A model generated the notes under the pieces. That model was given only the letters and a program-made list of their open reading frames with translations, ran no database searches and was not told the DNA's origin. Below, piece by piece: positions 47,788 through 56,611 of a stretch of DNA of 64,000 bases. The position numbers were made by a program, and so were the translations under genes. Position 1 is the first letter of the stretch. Each line of letters opens with the position of its first letter. The stretch spans positions 1,178,001-1,242,000 of the forward strand of contig NZ_NERV01000001.1 in NCBI RefSeq assembly GCF_003063315.1, given 5' to 3'. Source of the stretch: Limnohabitans sp. T6-5 (GTDB taxonomy: Bacteria; Pseudomonadota; Gammaproteobacteria; Burkholderiales; Burkholderiaceae_C).

Positions 47788-48833
47788 ACCTCGGTCAATG
47801 GGCGGACGTCTGGATGCTTGACCACCATGCCCGTGGGGCGGCGTGGTCGCAACTGCAAAACAAGGGGGCTCGCTGGTTGCGCCGCTGGGCCTGGGGTTTG
47901 GGCAGTGCGTTGTTGGGGGCGTGCGCGGTCGTGTGGGGGCATTCGGACGTTACAGACGCCTATGCCCAGGCCGATCAAGCGCTGAAGGGTACGCGGCAAC
48001 AGCTCGCCGCATTGCCGCCGCCAGCCCCCTTGAAAGCACAGGATGCAGAGCTGGAGCAGCGAGACGTGCTGGCCCGCTTGCCCGGACAGGCGCAGTCAGG
48101 CCGCATTTGGCAGGACTTGCAGCAGACCCTGAGCCAGCACGGCCTGCGCGTGCTGGCTTTGCGCCCCTTGGTCAGTGAGCTGCCGCGCAAGCTGCCGGGC
48201 CGCGCAGCCCCCCTGGCCGACAAGGTGTCGCCTGTGCCCAGTCAAGCCGTGGCGTTGCGCTTGATCGCGCCTTTTGAACGCTGGGTTCAGGCCTGGGCGG
48301 CCTTCGCGGATGCGGGCCCTGTCTGGTCTGTAGACAACCTGAGCATCGTGGCGTTGCCTGAAGCGTCAGAGGTGCAAATTGATGCCGTGCTGCGCGTGTG
48401 GATGCGCCCAGGCGACAGCACTTGGCAATCGTGGCCAGGGCAAGACGCATCCAGCGGCCAGGCCAAGCAGGTGCTGCGCCAGGCGCCTGCTGTGCAGGCC
48501 TCGCAGCTGTTTGCGCCGCCCGGCTCGGCCGCCTTGCCGGTGACGCCCGCCGGGCTGACGCGGGTGCCGGCCAATGCGGCACAGCCAGAGCCAGACAGCT
48601 TGAGCGACGACCCAACACACTGGCCCTTGGCACGCCTGCGCCTGGCCGGTGTCTGGCAGCAAGGGGCAGATCGGCACGCCGTTCTGGTGGCTGGGCCGCA
48701 TTGGGCACGGGTGCAAGCGGGTCAACGCGTCACGCAAGAGGGGCACCGGGTGGTGACCATCACGAGCGAAGGGGTGACGCTGCGCCCCGCGCACGGGCCG
48801 GTGCATGTGCTTCAGTGGCAAGGGGGGCGATGA
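47784..48833 (+). CDS. PilO-PilP fusion protein
   Basis: A 349-residue protein occupying the usual position of two genes. Residues 1-215 look like PilO: one transmembrane helix (about 35-52), a short coiled coil and a ferredoxin-like periplasmic region. Residues about 272-335 (LARLRLAGVWQQGADRHAVL, then WARVQAGQRV and VVTITSEGVTLR) match the beta-domain of the pilotin-like PilP. PilP is normally a separate lipoprotein; its lipobox is lost here, so the domain would be held by the PilO helix. Overlaps pilN and pilQ by ATGA. Confidence 0.75.
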   Translation: MNLGQWADVWMLDHHARGAAWSQLQNKGARWLRRWAWGLGSALLGACAVVWGHSDVTDAYAQADQALKGTRQQLAALPPPAPLKAQDAELEQRDVLARLPGQAQSGRIWQDLQQTLSQHGLRVLALRPLVSELPRKLPGRAAPLADKVSPVPSQAVALRLIAPFERWVQAWAAFADAGPVWSVDNLSIVALPEASEVQIDAVLRVWMRPGDSTWQSWPGQDASSGQAKQVLRQAPAVQASQLFAPPGSAALPVTPAGLTRVPANAAQPEPDSLSDDPTHWPLARLRLAGVWQQGADRHAVLVAGPHWARVQAGQRVTQEGHRVVTITSEGVTLRPAHGPVHVLQWQGGR

Positions 48834-50293
48834 TGACAAACCTGTTGGCTAGGACCTGCTGGACGGCCTTGGGCTGCATTGGGGCGCTGTGTGCAGCGGC
48901 GCAAAACCCGCCCACCCCGGTGCCTGGGGCCACGGCTTTTCCGGTGGAGTGGCCTGCCTCCGCCCCCGCGCCCGACAACCGGCCGATCAGCCTGAATTTT
49001 CAGAACATCGAGTTGCGCGCCTTGCTGCAAGTGTTTGCCGAGTTTTCCGGGCTCAACCTGGTGCTGACCGACAACGTCAGTGGCCCTGTCACGGTGCGTT
49101 TGAACGAGGTGCCTTGGCAGCAGGCGCTGGACATCGTGCTGCAATCCAAGGGGCTGAGCTCGCGCCAGGAAGGGCGCGTTTTGTGGGTGGCGCCGCAAGG
49201 CGAATGGGCGCTGCGCGAGAAAAAGCAGCGCGACGCCCAGGCCGCCCTGGACGCCGTCAGCCCCTTGAGCTTTTGGTCACTGCGCCTGCAATACGCCCGT
49301 GCCAGTGAGGTGGCGCAGCGCTTGCAAGGCGGGGGTGCAGCCCCTGGCGCTGGGGGGGCCGGTGGCGCCACCGCTGGGGCGGGAGGCGGGCGCTGGCTCA
49401 GCCCGCGTGGCACCGTGTTGGCCGAGCCGCGCACCAACCAGCTGTTCATCTCCGATTTACCCGCCCGGCTGGCCGACATCCAGCACATGATCGCGCTGCT
49501 TGATGTGCCGGTGCGCCAAATCCTGATCGAGGCGCGCATCGTCGAAGCCGACGACCAGTTTGGCCAATCGCTGGGTGTGCGCCTGGGGGCGGGCCTGGCC
49601 GTTCCCCTGAAAGTGCAGGGCAACAGCCAAACCCTCAGCATGGGGGCCACCAACCAGCCCGCGGCGGCGGGTGTGGCCAACGGCAACCAGGTGAATTTGC
49701 CTGCTGGCAGCGCGGGCCAAACGGTCAACACCCCCGCCACCTTTGCCGTTTCGCTGTTCAACGCTGCAGCCGACCGGTTCATCAACGTCGAACTCTCGGC
49801 CCTCGAAGCCGCTGGCCTGGGTAAAGTGGTCTCGCGCCCCCGCGTGGTGACGGCAGACCAGACCAAGGCCCTGATCGAGCAAGGCACCGAATTGCCCTAT
49901 CAAAGCTCGGCAGGCATTGGCGTGACCGCCATCTCGTTTCGCAAAGCCAACCTCAAACTCGAAGTCACGCCCCAGATCACCCCCGATGGCTCGGTCGTGC
50001 TCGATGTGGATGTGAACCGGGATAGCGTGGGGCAGCTCACTGGGGCGGGCTACGCCATCAACACCAAACACGTCAAAACCCAGGTGCGCGTGGAAGACGG
50101 CGGCACCGCCGTGCTGGGCGGCATTTTTGAAGAAACCCGCCGCAACGACGAAGCCAAGGTGCCGGGGCTGGGCGATGTGCCGGGCCTGGGCTGGCTCTTC
50201 AAAAACCGCGACCAGACCCAGCGCAAAAGTGAACTGCTGATCTTTTTGACCCCCCGGGTGGTGGCCGACGCACCCGCCAGCTTGCCGCCGTAA
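48830..50293 (+). CDS. pilQ: Short type IV pilus secretin PilQ
   Basis: A 487-residue outer-membrane secretin. A signal peptide (about 1-24) is followed by an STN/N0 domain (ISLNFQNIELRALLQVFAEF onward), an N1 domain interrupted by a Gly/Ala-rich loop, and the secretin barrel domain (about 225-480) with VEDGGTAVLGGIFEE and VPGLGDVPGLGWLFK. Most PilQ proteins are about 700 residues with N-terminal AMIN domains that bind peptidoglycan; these are absent here. Start codons ATGATG overlap the preceding stop. Last gene of a four-gene coupled operon. Confidence 0.9.
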   Translation: MMTNLLARTCWTALGCIGALCAAAQNPPTPVPGATAFPVEWPASAPAPDNRPISLNFQNIELRALLQVFAEFSGLNLVLTDNVSGPVTVRLNEVPWQQALDIVLQSKGLSSRQEGRVLWVAPQGEWALREKKQRDAQAALDAVSPLSFWSLRLQYARASEVAQRLQGGGAAPGAGGAGGATAGAGGGRWLSPRGTVLAEPRTNQLFISDLPARLADIQHMIALLDVPVRQILIEARIVEADDQFGQSLGVRLGAGLAVPLKVQGNSQTLSMGATNQPAAAGVANGNQVNLPAGSAGQTVNTPATFAVSLFNAAADRFINVELSALEAAGLGKVVSRPRVVTADQTKALIEQGTELPYQSSAGIGVTAISFRKANLKLEVTPQITPDGSVVLDVDVNRDSVGQLTGAGYAINTKHVKTQVRVEDGGTAVLGGIFEETRRNDEAKVPGLGDVPGLGWLFKNRDQTQRKSELLIFLTPRVVADAPASLPP

Positions 50294-50341
50294 GGGCAGC
50301 CGCGGGTCGAATACACTTGCACACTCTGAACGGCACGCCCT

Positions 50342-50911
50342 TTGTTGCGGCGCGTGCAGACTACTTCGTGTGAGACTTCCTTGAGCATCATCTTCGTGGG
50401 CCTTCCGGGCTCAGGCAAAACCACCATCGGCAGGCAATTGGCGCGCCGCTTGGGCGTGCCTTTTGTGGATTCCGACCATGTGATTGAAGAGCGTTTGGGC
50501 TGCTCTATCCGGGAATACTTTGCCCGCGAAGGCGAAGACAGCTTTCGCGATGTGGAGCAGCAAGTGCTCGACGACCTGACCCAAACCCAGCAAGGCGTCA
50601 TTGCCACCGGCGGCGGCTCCGTTTTGCGCGAGGTCAATCGCCAACACCTGCACGAACGCGGCCACGTCATTTATCTGCGTTCCACCCCCGAAGACGTCTA
50701 CCGCCGCGTGCGCCACGACACGGCCCGGCCCCTGCTGCAAGTGGACGACCCCATGGCCCGCCTGCGAGCGCTGTACGAATCCCGCGACCTCCTCTACCGA
50801 GAGGCCGCCCACTACGTGATCGAAACCGGCCGCCCCTCCGTGCCCACCCTGGTCAACATGATCACCATGCAACTGGAACTGGCTGGCCACCTGCCCGCCA
50901 AGTCTTCCTAA
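50342..50911 (+). CDS. aroK: Shikimate kinase
   Basis: A 189-residue kinase that phosphorylates shikimate with ATP in aromatic amino-acid synthesis. P-loop GLPGSGKTT (20-28), the DSD shikimate-binding motif, GGGSVLR and the lid RPLLQ are present. The start is unclear: there is no ATG, and TTG 50342, GTG 50354 and TTG 50381 are all possible, the last giving a family-like N-terminus ([10 protein letters not shown]). Normally coupled to aroB, but here the two are separated by a 720-base REP array. Confidence 0.92.
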   Translation: MLRRVQTTSCETSLSIIFVGLPGSGKTTIGRQLARRLGVPFVDSDHVIEERLGCSIREYFAREGEDSFRDVEQQVLDDLTQTQQGVIATGGGSVLREVNRQHLHERGHVIYLRSTPEDVYRRVRHDTARPLLQVDDPMARLRALYESRDLLYREAAHYVIETGRPSVPTLVNMITMQLELAGHLPAKSS

Positions 50912-50978
50912 GCGCCCACCCAGCTGCCGACCTACGGCCTATGGCCGAGCACCCCATTCGCGCGACAGTGCTGCATTT

Positions 50979-51572
50979 GTAGGTCGGCGGTCGTAGACCC
51001 CGACATGAGCCTACACCGAAGGCACAACATCGGACTCTTCGAGTACCGACCTACAAGACAGTCCCCATGTGCGCGCTCGACAGTGCTGCATTTGTAGGTC
51101 GGCGGTCGAAGACCCCGACATGGGCCTACACCGAAGGCACAACGTCGGACTCTTGGAGTACCGACCTACAAGACATTCCCCATGTGCGCGCGACAGTGCT
51201 GCATTCGTAGGTCGGTGGTCGAAGACCCCGACATGGGCCTACACCGAAGGCACAACGTCGGACTCTTGGAGTACCGACCTACAAGACAGTCCCCATCTGT
51301 GCGCGACAGTGCTGCATTTGTAGGTCGGCGGTCGAAGACCCCGACATGGGCCTACACCGAAGGCACAACGTCGGACTCTTGGAGTACCGACCTACAAGAC
51401 AGTCCCCATGTGCGCGCGACAGTGCTGCATTCGTAGGTCGGCGGTCGAAGACCCCGACATGAGCCTACGTCGAACGTACAACGTCGGACTCTTGGAGTAC
51501 CGACCTACAAGACAGCCCCCATGTGCGCGCGACAGTGCTGCATTTGTAGGTCGGCGGTCGAAGACCCCGACA
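50979..51572. repeat. REP array inside the aroK-aroB gap: six units of 113-115 bp
   Basis: Forward GGTC-head elements start at 50979, 51094, 51207, 51320, 51433 and 51546. Five inverted ACTC-head copies lie between them. The private linkers contain gcctacaccgaaggcacaac and gcgcgacagtgctgcatt. The stretch 50912-50978 before the array holds a sequence (50933-50958) nearly identical to the aroB start region (51623-51648). No gene is seen between aroK and aroB. Confidence 0.94.
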
Positions 51573-51630
51573 AAATCCCCGCCTATCCGGGATCATGCCC
51601 AAGCCCCTCAAAGCCCTACACTTACGGCCT

Positions 51631-52743
51631 ATGTCCGAGCACTCCATTTCCATTGAACAGGTCGCCATCTCGCTGGACGACCGCAGTTACCACATCCAGA
51701 TTGGCCAGGGCCTGCTGAGCCGCCCCGATACCTGGGCTGGCCTGCCCAAGGCGCAGACGGCCATGATCGTGACCAACGACACCATCGCGCCGCTCTACGA
51801 AGCCGCTTTGCGCAGCGCCATTGCCCCGCATTACAAACAAATCCACACCGTGGTCCTGCCCGACGGCGAGGCGCACAAAGACTGGCAAACCCTGAACCTG
51901 ATTTTTGACGCCCTGCTGGGCCAAGGCTGCGACCGCAAGACCGTGCTGTTTGCGCTGGGTGGCGGCGTGATCGGTGACATGACCGGCTTTGCTGCCGCCA
52001 GCTACATGCGCGGCGTGCCCTTTGTGCAAGTACCCACCACGCTGCTGTCCCAGGTCGACTCGTCGGTCGGCGGCAAAACCGCCATCAACCACCCGCTGGG
52101 CAAAAACATGATCGGCGCCTTCTACCAGCCAGTGCGCGTGGTCTGCGACCTGAACACCCTGGCCACCTTGCCCACGCGTGAGCTGAGCGCAGGCCTGGCC
52201 GAAGTCATCAAATACGGCCCGATTGCCGACATGGCCTTCTTCGACTGGATCGAGGCCCACATCGAAGCGCTCATGGCGCAAGACCCGACAGCCCTGGCGC
52301 ATGCCGTCAAGCGCAGCTGCGAAATCAAGGCCTGGGTGGTCGGGCAAGACGAACGCGAAGCGGGCCTGCGCGCCATCCTCAACTTTGGCCACACCTTCGG
52401 CCACGCCATCGAGGCGGGTTTGGGCTTTGGCACCTGGCTGCACGGCGAAGCCGTGGGCTGCGGCATGGTCATGGCCGCCGAACTGTCGCACCGCCTGGGC
52501 AAAGTCGATGCCGCCTTTGTGGCCCGGCTCAAGGCCTTGATCGAACGCGCAGGCCTGCCTGTGCGCGGCCCCATCATCGACGCCAGCGACAACGCCGGGC
52601 ACTACATCGAACACATGCGCCTCGATAAAAAAGCCGAAGCCGGTGACATCAAGTTCGTCATCATCGACGGCCCCGGCCAGGCCGTTGTGTGCGGCGCGCC
52701 CGATGACATGGTGCGTGACGTGATCAACGCCTGTTGTAGTTGA
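51631..52743 (+). CDS. aroB: 3-dehydroquinate synthase
   Basis: A 370-residue NAD- and zinc-dependent enzyme converting DAHP to 3-dehydroquinate, the second shikimate step. GGGVIGD, the [20 protein letters not shown] block and zinc ligands in GHTFGHAIE and LHGEAV are present. ATG 51631 starts the conserved part; an in-frame ATG at 51595 would extend into the edge of the REP array and is rejected. It runs directly into dgt (5-nt gap). Confidence 0.96.
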   Translation: MSEHSISIEQVAISLDDRSYHIQIGQGLLSRPDTWAGLPKAQTAMIVTNDTIAPLYEAALRSAIAPHYKQIHTVVLPDGEAHKDWQTLNLIFDALLGQGCDRKTVLFALGGGVIGDMTGFAAASYMRGVPFVQVPTTLLSQVDSSVGGKTAINHPLGKNMIGAFYQPVRVVCDLNTLATLPTRELSAGLAEVIKYGPIADMAFFDWIEAHIEALMAQDPTALAHAVKRSCEIKAWVVGQDEREAGLRAILNFGHTFGHAIEAGLGFGTWLHGEAVGCGMVMAAELSHRLGKVDAAFVARLKALIERAGLPVRGPIIDASDNAGHYIEHMRLDKKAEAGDIKFVIIDGPGQAVVCGAPDDMVRDVINACCS

Positions 52744-52748
52744 GGCCC

Positions 52749-53930
52749 ATGACCGAATCGGCTCTGGCGGGTTTGCCCGTGAACGTGTCAGGGCAAGGCA
52801 GCTTGTTGGCCCTGGCCTGCGACCCCGCCCAAACCCGGGGCCGCCGCTTTGCCGAGCCGCCTGCGCCCACGCGCAACGCTTTCCAGCGCGACCGGGACCG
52901 CATCGTGCATTCCACGGCGTTTCGGCGGCTGGTTTACAAGACGCAGGTGTTTTTGAACCACGAGGGGGATTTGTTCCGCACGCGGCTGACGCATTCATTG
53001 GAGGTGGCGCAGTTGGGCCGATCCATTGCGCGGGCGTTGGGGCTCAATGAGGATTTGGTCGAGGCCGTGGCGCTGGCGCATGACCTGGGCCACACGCCCT
53101 TTGGGCATGCCGGGCAAGACGCGCTGAACGAGTGCATGGCAGCGCACGGCGGTTTTGAGCACAACTTGCAAAGCTTGCGCGTGGTGGACCAGCTTGAAGA
53201 GCGTTACCCCGCGTTTGACGGCCTGAACCTGAGTTTTGAAACCCGCGAGGGCGTGCTCAAGCATTGTTCGCGGGCCAATGCCGAGCATCTGGAGCGGGCC
53301 GAGCCGGGCGGGGTGGGGCGGCGTTTCATTGACCGCACCCAGCCGAGTCTGGAGGCGCAGCTGTGCAATCTGGCCGACGCGATTGCCTACAACGCCCATG
53401 ACATTGATGATGGGGTGCGTTCGGGCCTGATCAGCATGGGGCAGTTGCAGGAGGTGGCGCTGTTTGCCCACTACCACCAGCAGACCTTGAACGAGCACCC
53501 CGCCCTGTCTGAAAAGCCGCGCCGACTGCTGTATGAAACCATTCGCCGCATGCTGAGCGATCAGGTGTATGACGTGATCGACACCACCCGCCAGGCGGTG
53601 GCGCGTGCAGGGGTTCAGTCTGCTGACGAGGCCCGCCTGGCCGGGCCTTTGGTGGCTTTCAGCGCCGACATGAAAGCCCGTACGGCGGAACTCAAGAAGT
53701 TTTTGTTTGCGAGTCTGTACCGCCATCCGCAGGTCATGCAAACCACCGGCCAAGCCCAGCAGGCTGTGCGCGAGCTGTTTGCGGCGTATGTGGCGCGCCC
53801 TGCAGAAATGCCCGCTGACTTTGCAGCGGGCGCCGACTTGCATCGCGCCGTGGCCGATTACATCGCAGGCATGACCGACCGCTTTGCCCTGCGTGAACAC
53901 GAACGCCTGACGGGGCGCAAGCTGCTGTGA
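52749..53930 (+). CDS. dgt: Deoxyguanosinetriphosphate triphosphohydrolase-like HD hydrolase
   Basis: A 393-residue HD-domain enzyme that removes tripolyphosphate from dNTPs. The metal site is formed by His82 (RLTHSLEV), His111-Asp112 (AHDLGHTPFGHAG) and a distal Asp in AYNAHDIDDG. It belongs to the shorter dGTPase-like subfamily, whose substrate range can differ from E. coli Dgt. GAGG lies just before ATG 52749. It follows aroB by five bases, so both are probably on one transcript. Confidence 0.92.
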   Translation: MTESALAGLPVNVSGQGSLLALACDPAQTRGRRFAEPPAPTRNAFQRDRDRIVHSTAFRRLVYKTQVFLNHEGDLFRTRLTHSLEVAQLGRSIARALGLNEDLVEAVALAHDLGHTPFGHAGQDALNECMAAHGGFEHNLQSLRVVDQLEERYPAFDGLNLSFETREGVLKHCSRANAEHLERAEPGGVGRRFIDRTQPSLEAQLCNLADAIAYNAHDIDDGVRSGLISMGQLQEVALFAHYHQQTLNEHPALSEKPRRLLYETIRRMLSDQVYDVIDTTRQAVARAGVQSADEARLAGPLVAFSADMKARTAELKKFLFASLYRHPQVMQTTGQAQQAVRELFAAYVARPAEMPADFAAGADLHRAVADYIAGMTDRFALREHERLTGRKLL

Positions 53931-53950
53931 ACCGGATTGGGGAACTTCTT

Positions 53951-54057
53951 GCAGGTCGGTGGTCGAAGACCCCGACGTTGGTCGCTTGTGCGGCGGGGTT
54001 TGCACCAGCGCTGGTGGTGTGCCCAGCACATGTCGGACTCTTCGAGTGCCGACCTAC
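53951..54057. repeat. REP pair between dgt and the MFS gene
   Basis: Forward GGTC-head copy with GCAG foot (53951-53976) and inverted ACTC-head copy (54031-54057), heads facing across 54 bases. Confidence 0.83.
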
Positions 54058-54069
54058 AGGGCGGCTCGC

Positions 54070-55257
54070 ATGAAGGCTGCTGAACGCTCGGCCTGGGTGG
54101 TCGTTTTGGCTGGCGGCGTGGCCGCCTTGCAGGTGGGCAAGCTGCCCCCGGCCTTGCCTGCGCTGCAAGCCGAGCTGGGCATCACGCTGGTGCAATCGGG
54201 GTTTCTCTTGTCCATCGTGCAACTGGCGGGCTTGAGCCTGGCGGTGTTCATGGGCCTGCTGGCCGACGGCATGGGGCTCAAGCGCAGCATGGTCCGCGGT
54301 CTGTGCCTGCTGGCGCTTGCCAGTGGCCTGGGCGGCTTTGCCACTTCGGTCACGGCGCTGCTCGTGTTGCGTGCCATCGAAGGTCTGGGCTTTTTGCTGG
54401 TGGCTTTGCCTGCCCCTGCCTTGATCCGCCGCCTGGTGCTGCCTGCGCAACTGCCCGGCATGTTGGGCGTGTGGGGCGCTTACATGCCCACGGGCACCGC
54501 GCTGGCTTTGTTGCTGGGGCCGCTGTTCATTCCGGCCTGGGGCTGGGGTGCCTGGTGGTGGTTGTTTTCGGCGGTCTCGCTGGCGATGGCGCTTTGGCTG
54601 TACCGCGCTGTGCCTGCAGACCCCCCCGTCGATGTGGCCCGCGCAGGGCAGGGCGCTTGGAGCCGTTTGCGCCTGACCTTGAGCGCGCGCGGCCCCTGGT
54701 TGGTGGCGCTGACTTTTGGCATGTATTCGGGCCAGTGGCTGGCGGTGGTGGGGTTCCTGCCGTCCATCTACGCAGCTGCGGGCGTGAGCGGCGCGCTGCT
54801 GGGCGTGCTCACCGCCATGGCTGCGGCCGTCAACATCGTGGGCAACATGGCCTCGGGCCGCCTGCTGCAACGCGGCTGGGCGCCGCGCTCCACCTTGTGG
54901 CTGGGCTTTGGCGCGATGGCCGTGGGCAGCACGCTGGCCTTTGCTTCCTTCACCGAAACCCAGCCCTGGTTGCGCTTTGCCGGTGTGCTCTTGTTCTCTG
55001 GCGTGGGTGGTTTGGTGCCGGGCACCTTGTTCAGCCTGGCGGTACGGCTGGCCCCAGGCGAGCAGCAAGTGGCCACCACCGTGGGCTGGGTACAGCAGCT
55101 GTCGGCCCTGGGCCAGTTTGCCGGGCCGCCCTTGGTGGCGGCGGTGGCGGCGCGTGCAGGCGGCTGGCAGTTCACGCCGCTCGTCACGGTGGGGTGTTGC
55201 GTGGTGGGGGCTGGGCTGGCTTGGGGGGCGAGTCAAGCGCTGAAACGTCAGGTTTGA
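54070..55257 (+). CDS. Major facilitator superfamily transporter
   Basis: A 395-residue membrane transporter with about twelve hydrophobic helices and the MFS loop 2-3 signature (GLLADGMGLKRSM). The second half (residues 195 on) repeats the fold. The overall look is of the CynX/NimT-like anion transporter branch, but the substrate cannot be read from the sequence. ATG 54070 lies 12 nt after a REP; no clear ribosome site. No catabolic partner gene is adjacent. Confidence 0.85.
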   Translation: MKAAERSAWVVVLAGGVAALQVGKLPPALPALQAELGITLVQSGFLLSIVQLAGLSLAVFMGLLADGMGLKRSMVRGLCLLALASGLGGFATSVTALLVLRAIEGLGFLLVALPAPALIRRLVLPAQLPGMLGVWGAYMPTGTALALLLGPLFIPAWGWGAWWWLFSAVSLAMALWLYRAVPADPPVDVARAGQGAWSRLRLTLSARGPWLVALTFGMYSGQWLAVVGFLPSIYAAAGVSGALLGVLTAMAAAVNIVGNMASGRLLQRGWAPRSTLWLGFGAMAVGSTLAFASFTETQPWLRFAGVLLFSGVGGLVPGTLFSLAVRLAPGEQQVATTVGWVQQLSALGQFAGPPLVAAVAARAGGWQFTPLVTVGCCVVGAGLAWGASQALKRQV

Positions 55258-55373
55258 TGGCCAACACATGCGCGCCAGTTAAGCCAGGGTATCGGATCAG
55301 CAGGTGGTGTTTCAATCACTGATGCGCGGCCTATGGATCCGGCCCTGTTAAGTATTCAATGATCAAAGGTTTT

Positions 55374-55449
55374 GTAGGTCGGCCGCTTGAGCTCCGACAA
55401 GTAGCCTATGCCGAAGCTCGCAATGTCGGCTCTATTGCCACCGACCTAC
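55374..55449. repeat. Divergent REP pair
   Basis: Forward copy 55374-55399 with a new head (GCT-TG-AGC) and inverted copy 55424-55449 with a decayed head. Feet GTAGGTCGG are intact. The remaining part of the 298-base gap upstream of 55556 shows no gene. Confidence 0.7.
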
Positions 55450-55555
55450 GGGGTGACCGTGCAACCATTTCAAACTTCGGCGTGACGGTTCAATGATCAG
55501 TCGCTTGCCATCCCAACCGACAGAGCCACAGTTCTCGACACGGCACAATCACCGG

Positions 55556-56608
55556 ATGACTGATATGCCATTGCCCAAAATCGCCGACACCGTGCGCGGG
55601 CTTGAGCGAGCTGTGATCGGTCTGAGCCCGTGCCCCTTTGACAAAGCACCGCATGTGAAGGGTCAGATTCACTATGGCGAGAGCAAAGCACAAGGCTTCG
55701 AGATCAACGACACCTTTTTGCACAATCTTGACCTTGACGTACCGGACAGCGAACGCCTGAATTACGCCGCCTACTTGCTGGCGGATACCAACAGCATTTC
55801 CATCAAGGTCGCCAAATATGCAGGCACCGACAAATGCGACCTGATTGAAAACCAGGAATACGGCTACTGCTCATTGCTCAAGGCCACGCACCGTGTGCTC
55901 GACAAGCTCGAAATCGAAAACCGCACCCTGACGCGCATTACCGGCGCGGCAGAGCGCGAGCAGCGCCGCTTGTTCAACGCCCGCGCCCTGCGCGAAGCGT
56001 TGATCAACGCCATCATCCACAACGACTACACGGCCGAGGTGCCACCGCTGGTGGAGATTTATGCTGACCGGCTCAGCATCACATCCTATGGTGGGCTGTT
56101 GAGTGGTTTGAGTCTGGAAGAATGCCTGAGCGGCCGATCCATGCCACGCAACCGTGAACTGATGCGGGTGTTCCGGGACATGGAACTGGTCGAGCACCTG
56201 GGCTCCGGCATGCGGCGCATCTTGAGCGCCTATGACAGCCACATCGTGCACATCAGCGAGCACTTTTTTGAACTGCGTTTTCCGATGGCGTCTGAAGCCC
56301 TGGCGCTTATCCCCGAAGGGGCAGAGTCAGGGGCAGAGTCGGGGGCAGAGTCGGGGGCAGAGTCGTTATCGAAAAAAATCCTGCATCTTCTTCGCGACGC
56401 CGCTTTATCCAAGTCCGAACTCTCAAGCCAATTGGGCCTCAAGTCCGTCACTGGCGCACTGAACCGCGCAGTCAATGCGCTGCTGGAGGCCCATTGGATT
56501 GAAAGAACCCTGCCCGACAAACCCCAAAGCCGCTTGCAAAAATACCGACTGACGCATGCGGGGCGGCAATGGATGGGGAAATCGGATAGCCAGATTTCAA
56601 AGGCTTAG
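55556..56608 (+). CDS. Chimera: DUF1415 N-terminus joined to a COG2865-type ATPase/HTH regulator
   Basis: A 350-residue protein. Residues 1-40 (MTDMPLPKIADTVRGLERAV, then CPFDKAPHVKGQIHY) are a diverged copy of the start of the DUF1415 protein at 57716. From about residue 45 it matches COG2865 proteins (AlbA/Schlafen-like regulators with a GHKL ATPase): ISIKVAKYAGTDK, N-box-like ALREALINAIIHNDY (144-158), LVEHLGSGMRRI (211-222). A (GAES)x4 linker (255-270) leads to a winged-helix domain (273-335). The AlbA_2 domain that normally begins this family is missing. Such genes often sit in mobile or defence islands. Start 55556 is chosen because it equals the DUF1415 start; ATG 55493 is possible. 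Confidence 0.75.
   Translation: MTDMPLPKIADTVRGLERAVIGLSPCPFDKAPHVKGQIHYGESKAQGFEINDTFLHNLDLDVPDSERLNYAAYLLADTNSISIKVAKYAGTDKCDLIENQEYGYCSLLKATHRVLDKLEIENRTLTRITGAAEREQRRLFNARALREALINAIIHNDYTAEVPPLVEIYADRLSITSYGGLLSGLSLEECLSGRSMPRNRELMRVFRDMELVEHLGSGMRRILSAYDSHIVHISEHFFELRFPMASEALALIPEGAESGAESGAESGAESLSKKILHLLRDAALSKSELSSQLGLKSVTGALNRAVNALLEAHWIERTLPDKPQSRLQKYRLTHAGRQWMGKSDSQISKA
56318..56365 (+). repeat. Four in-frame 12-bp repeats encoding GAES
   Basis: The unit is roughly ggggcagagtcg, repeated four times inside the gene at 55556-56608. Being a multiple of three, copy changes alter linker length without a frameshift. Confidence 0.85.
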
Positions 56609-56611
56609 ACC

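Noticed and set aside
52740..52748. TTG start for dgt at 52740
   Set aside because: ATG 52749 with GAGG just upstream explains the start better, and the extra three residues are not a family feature.
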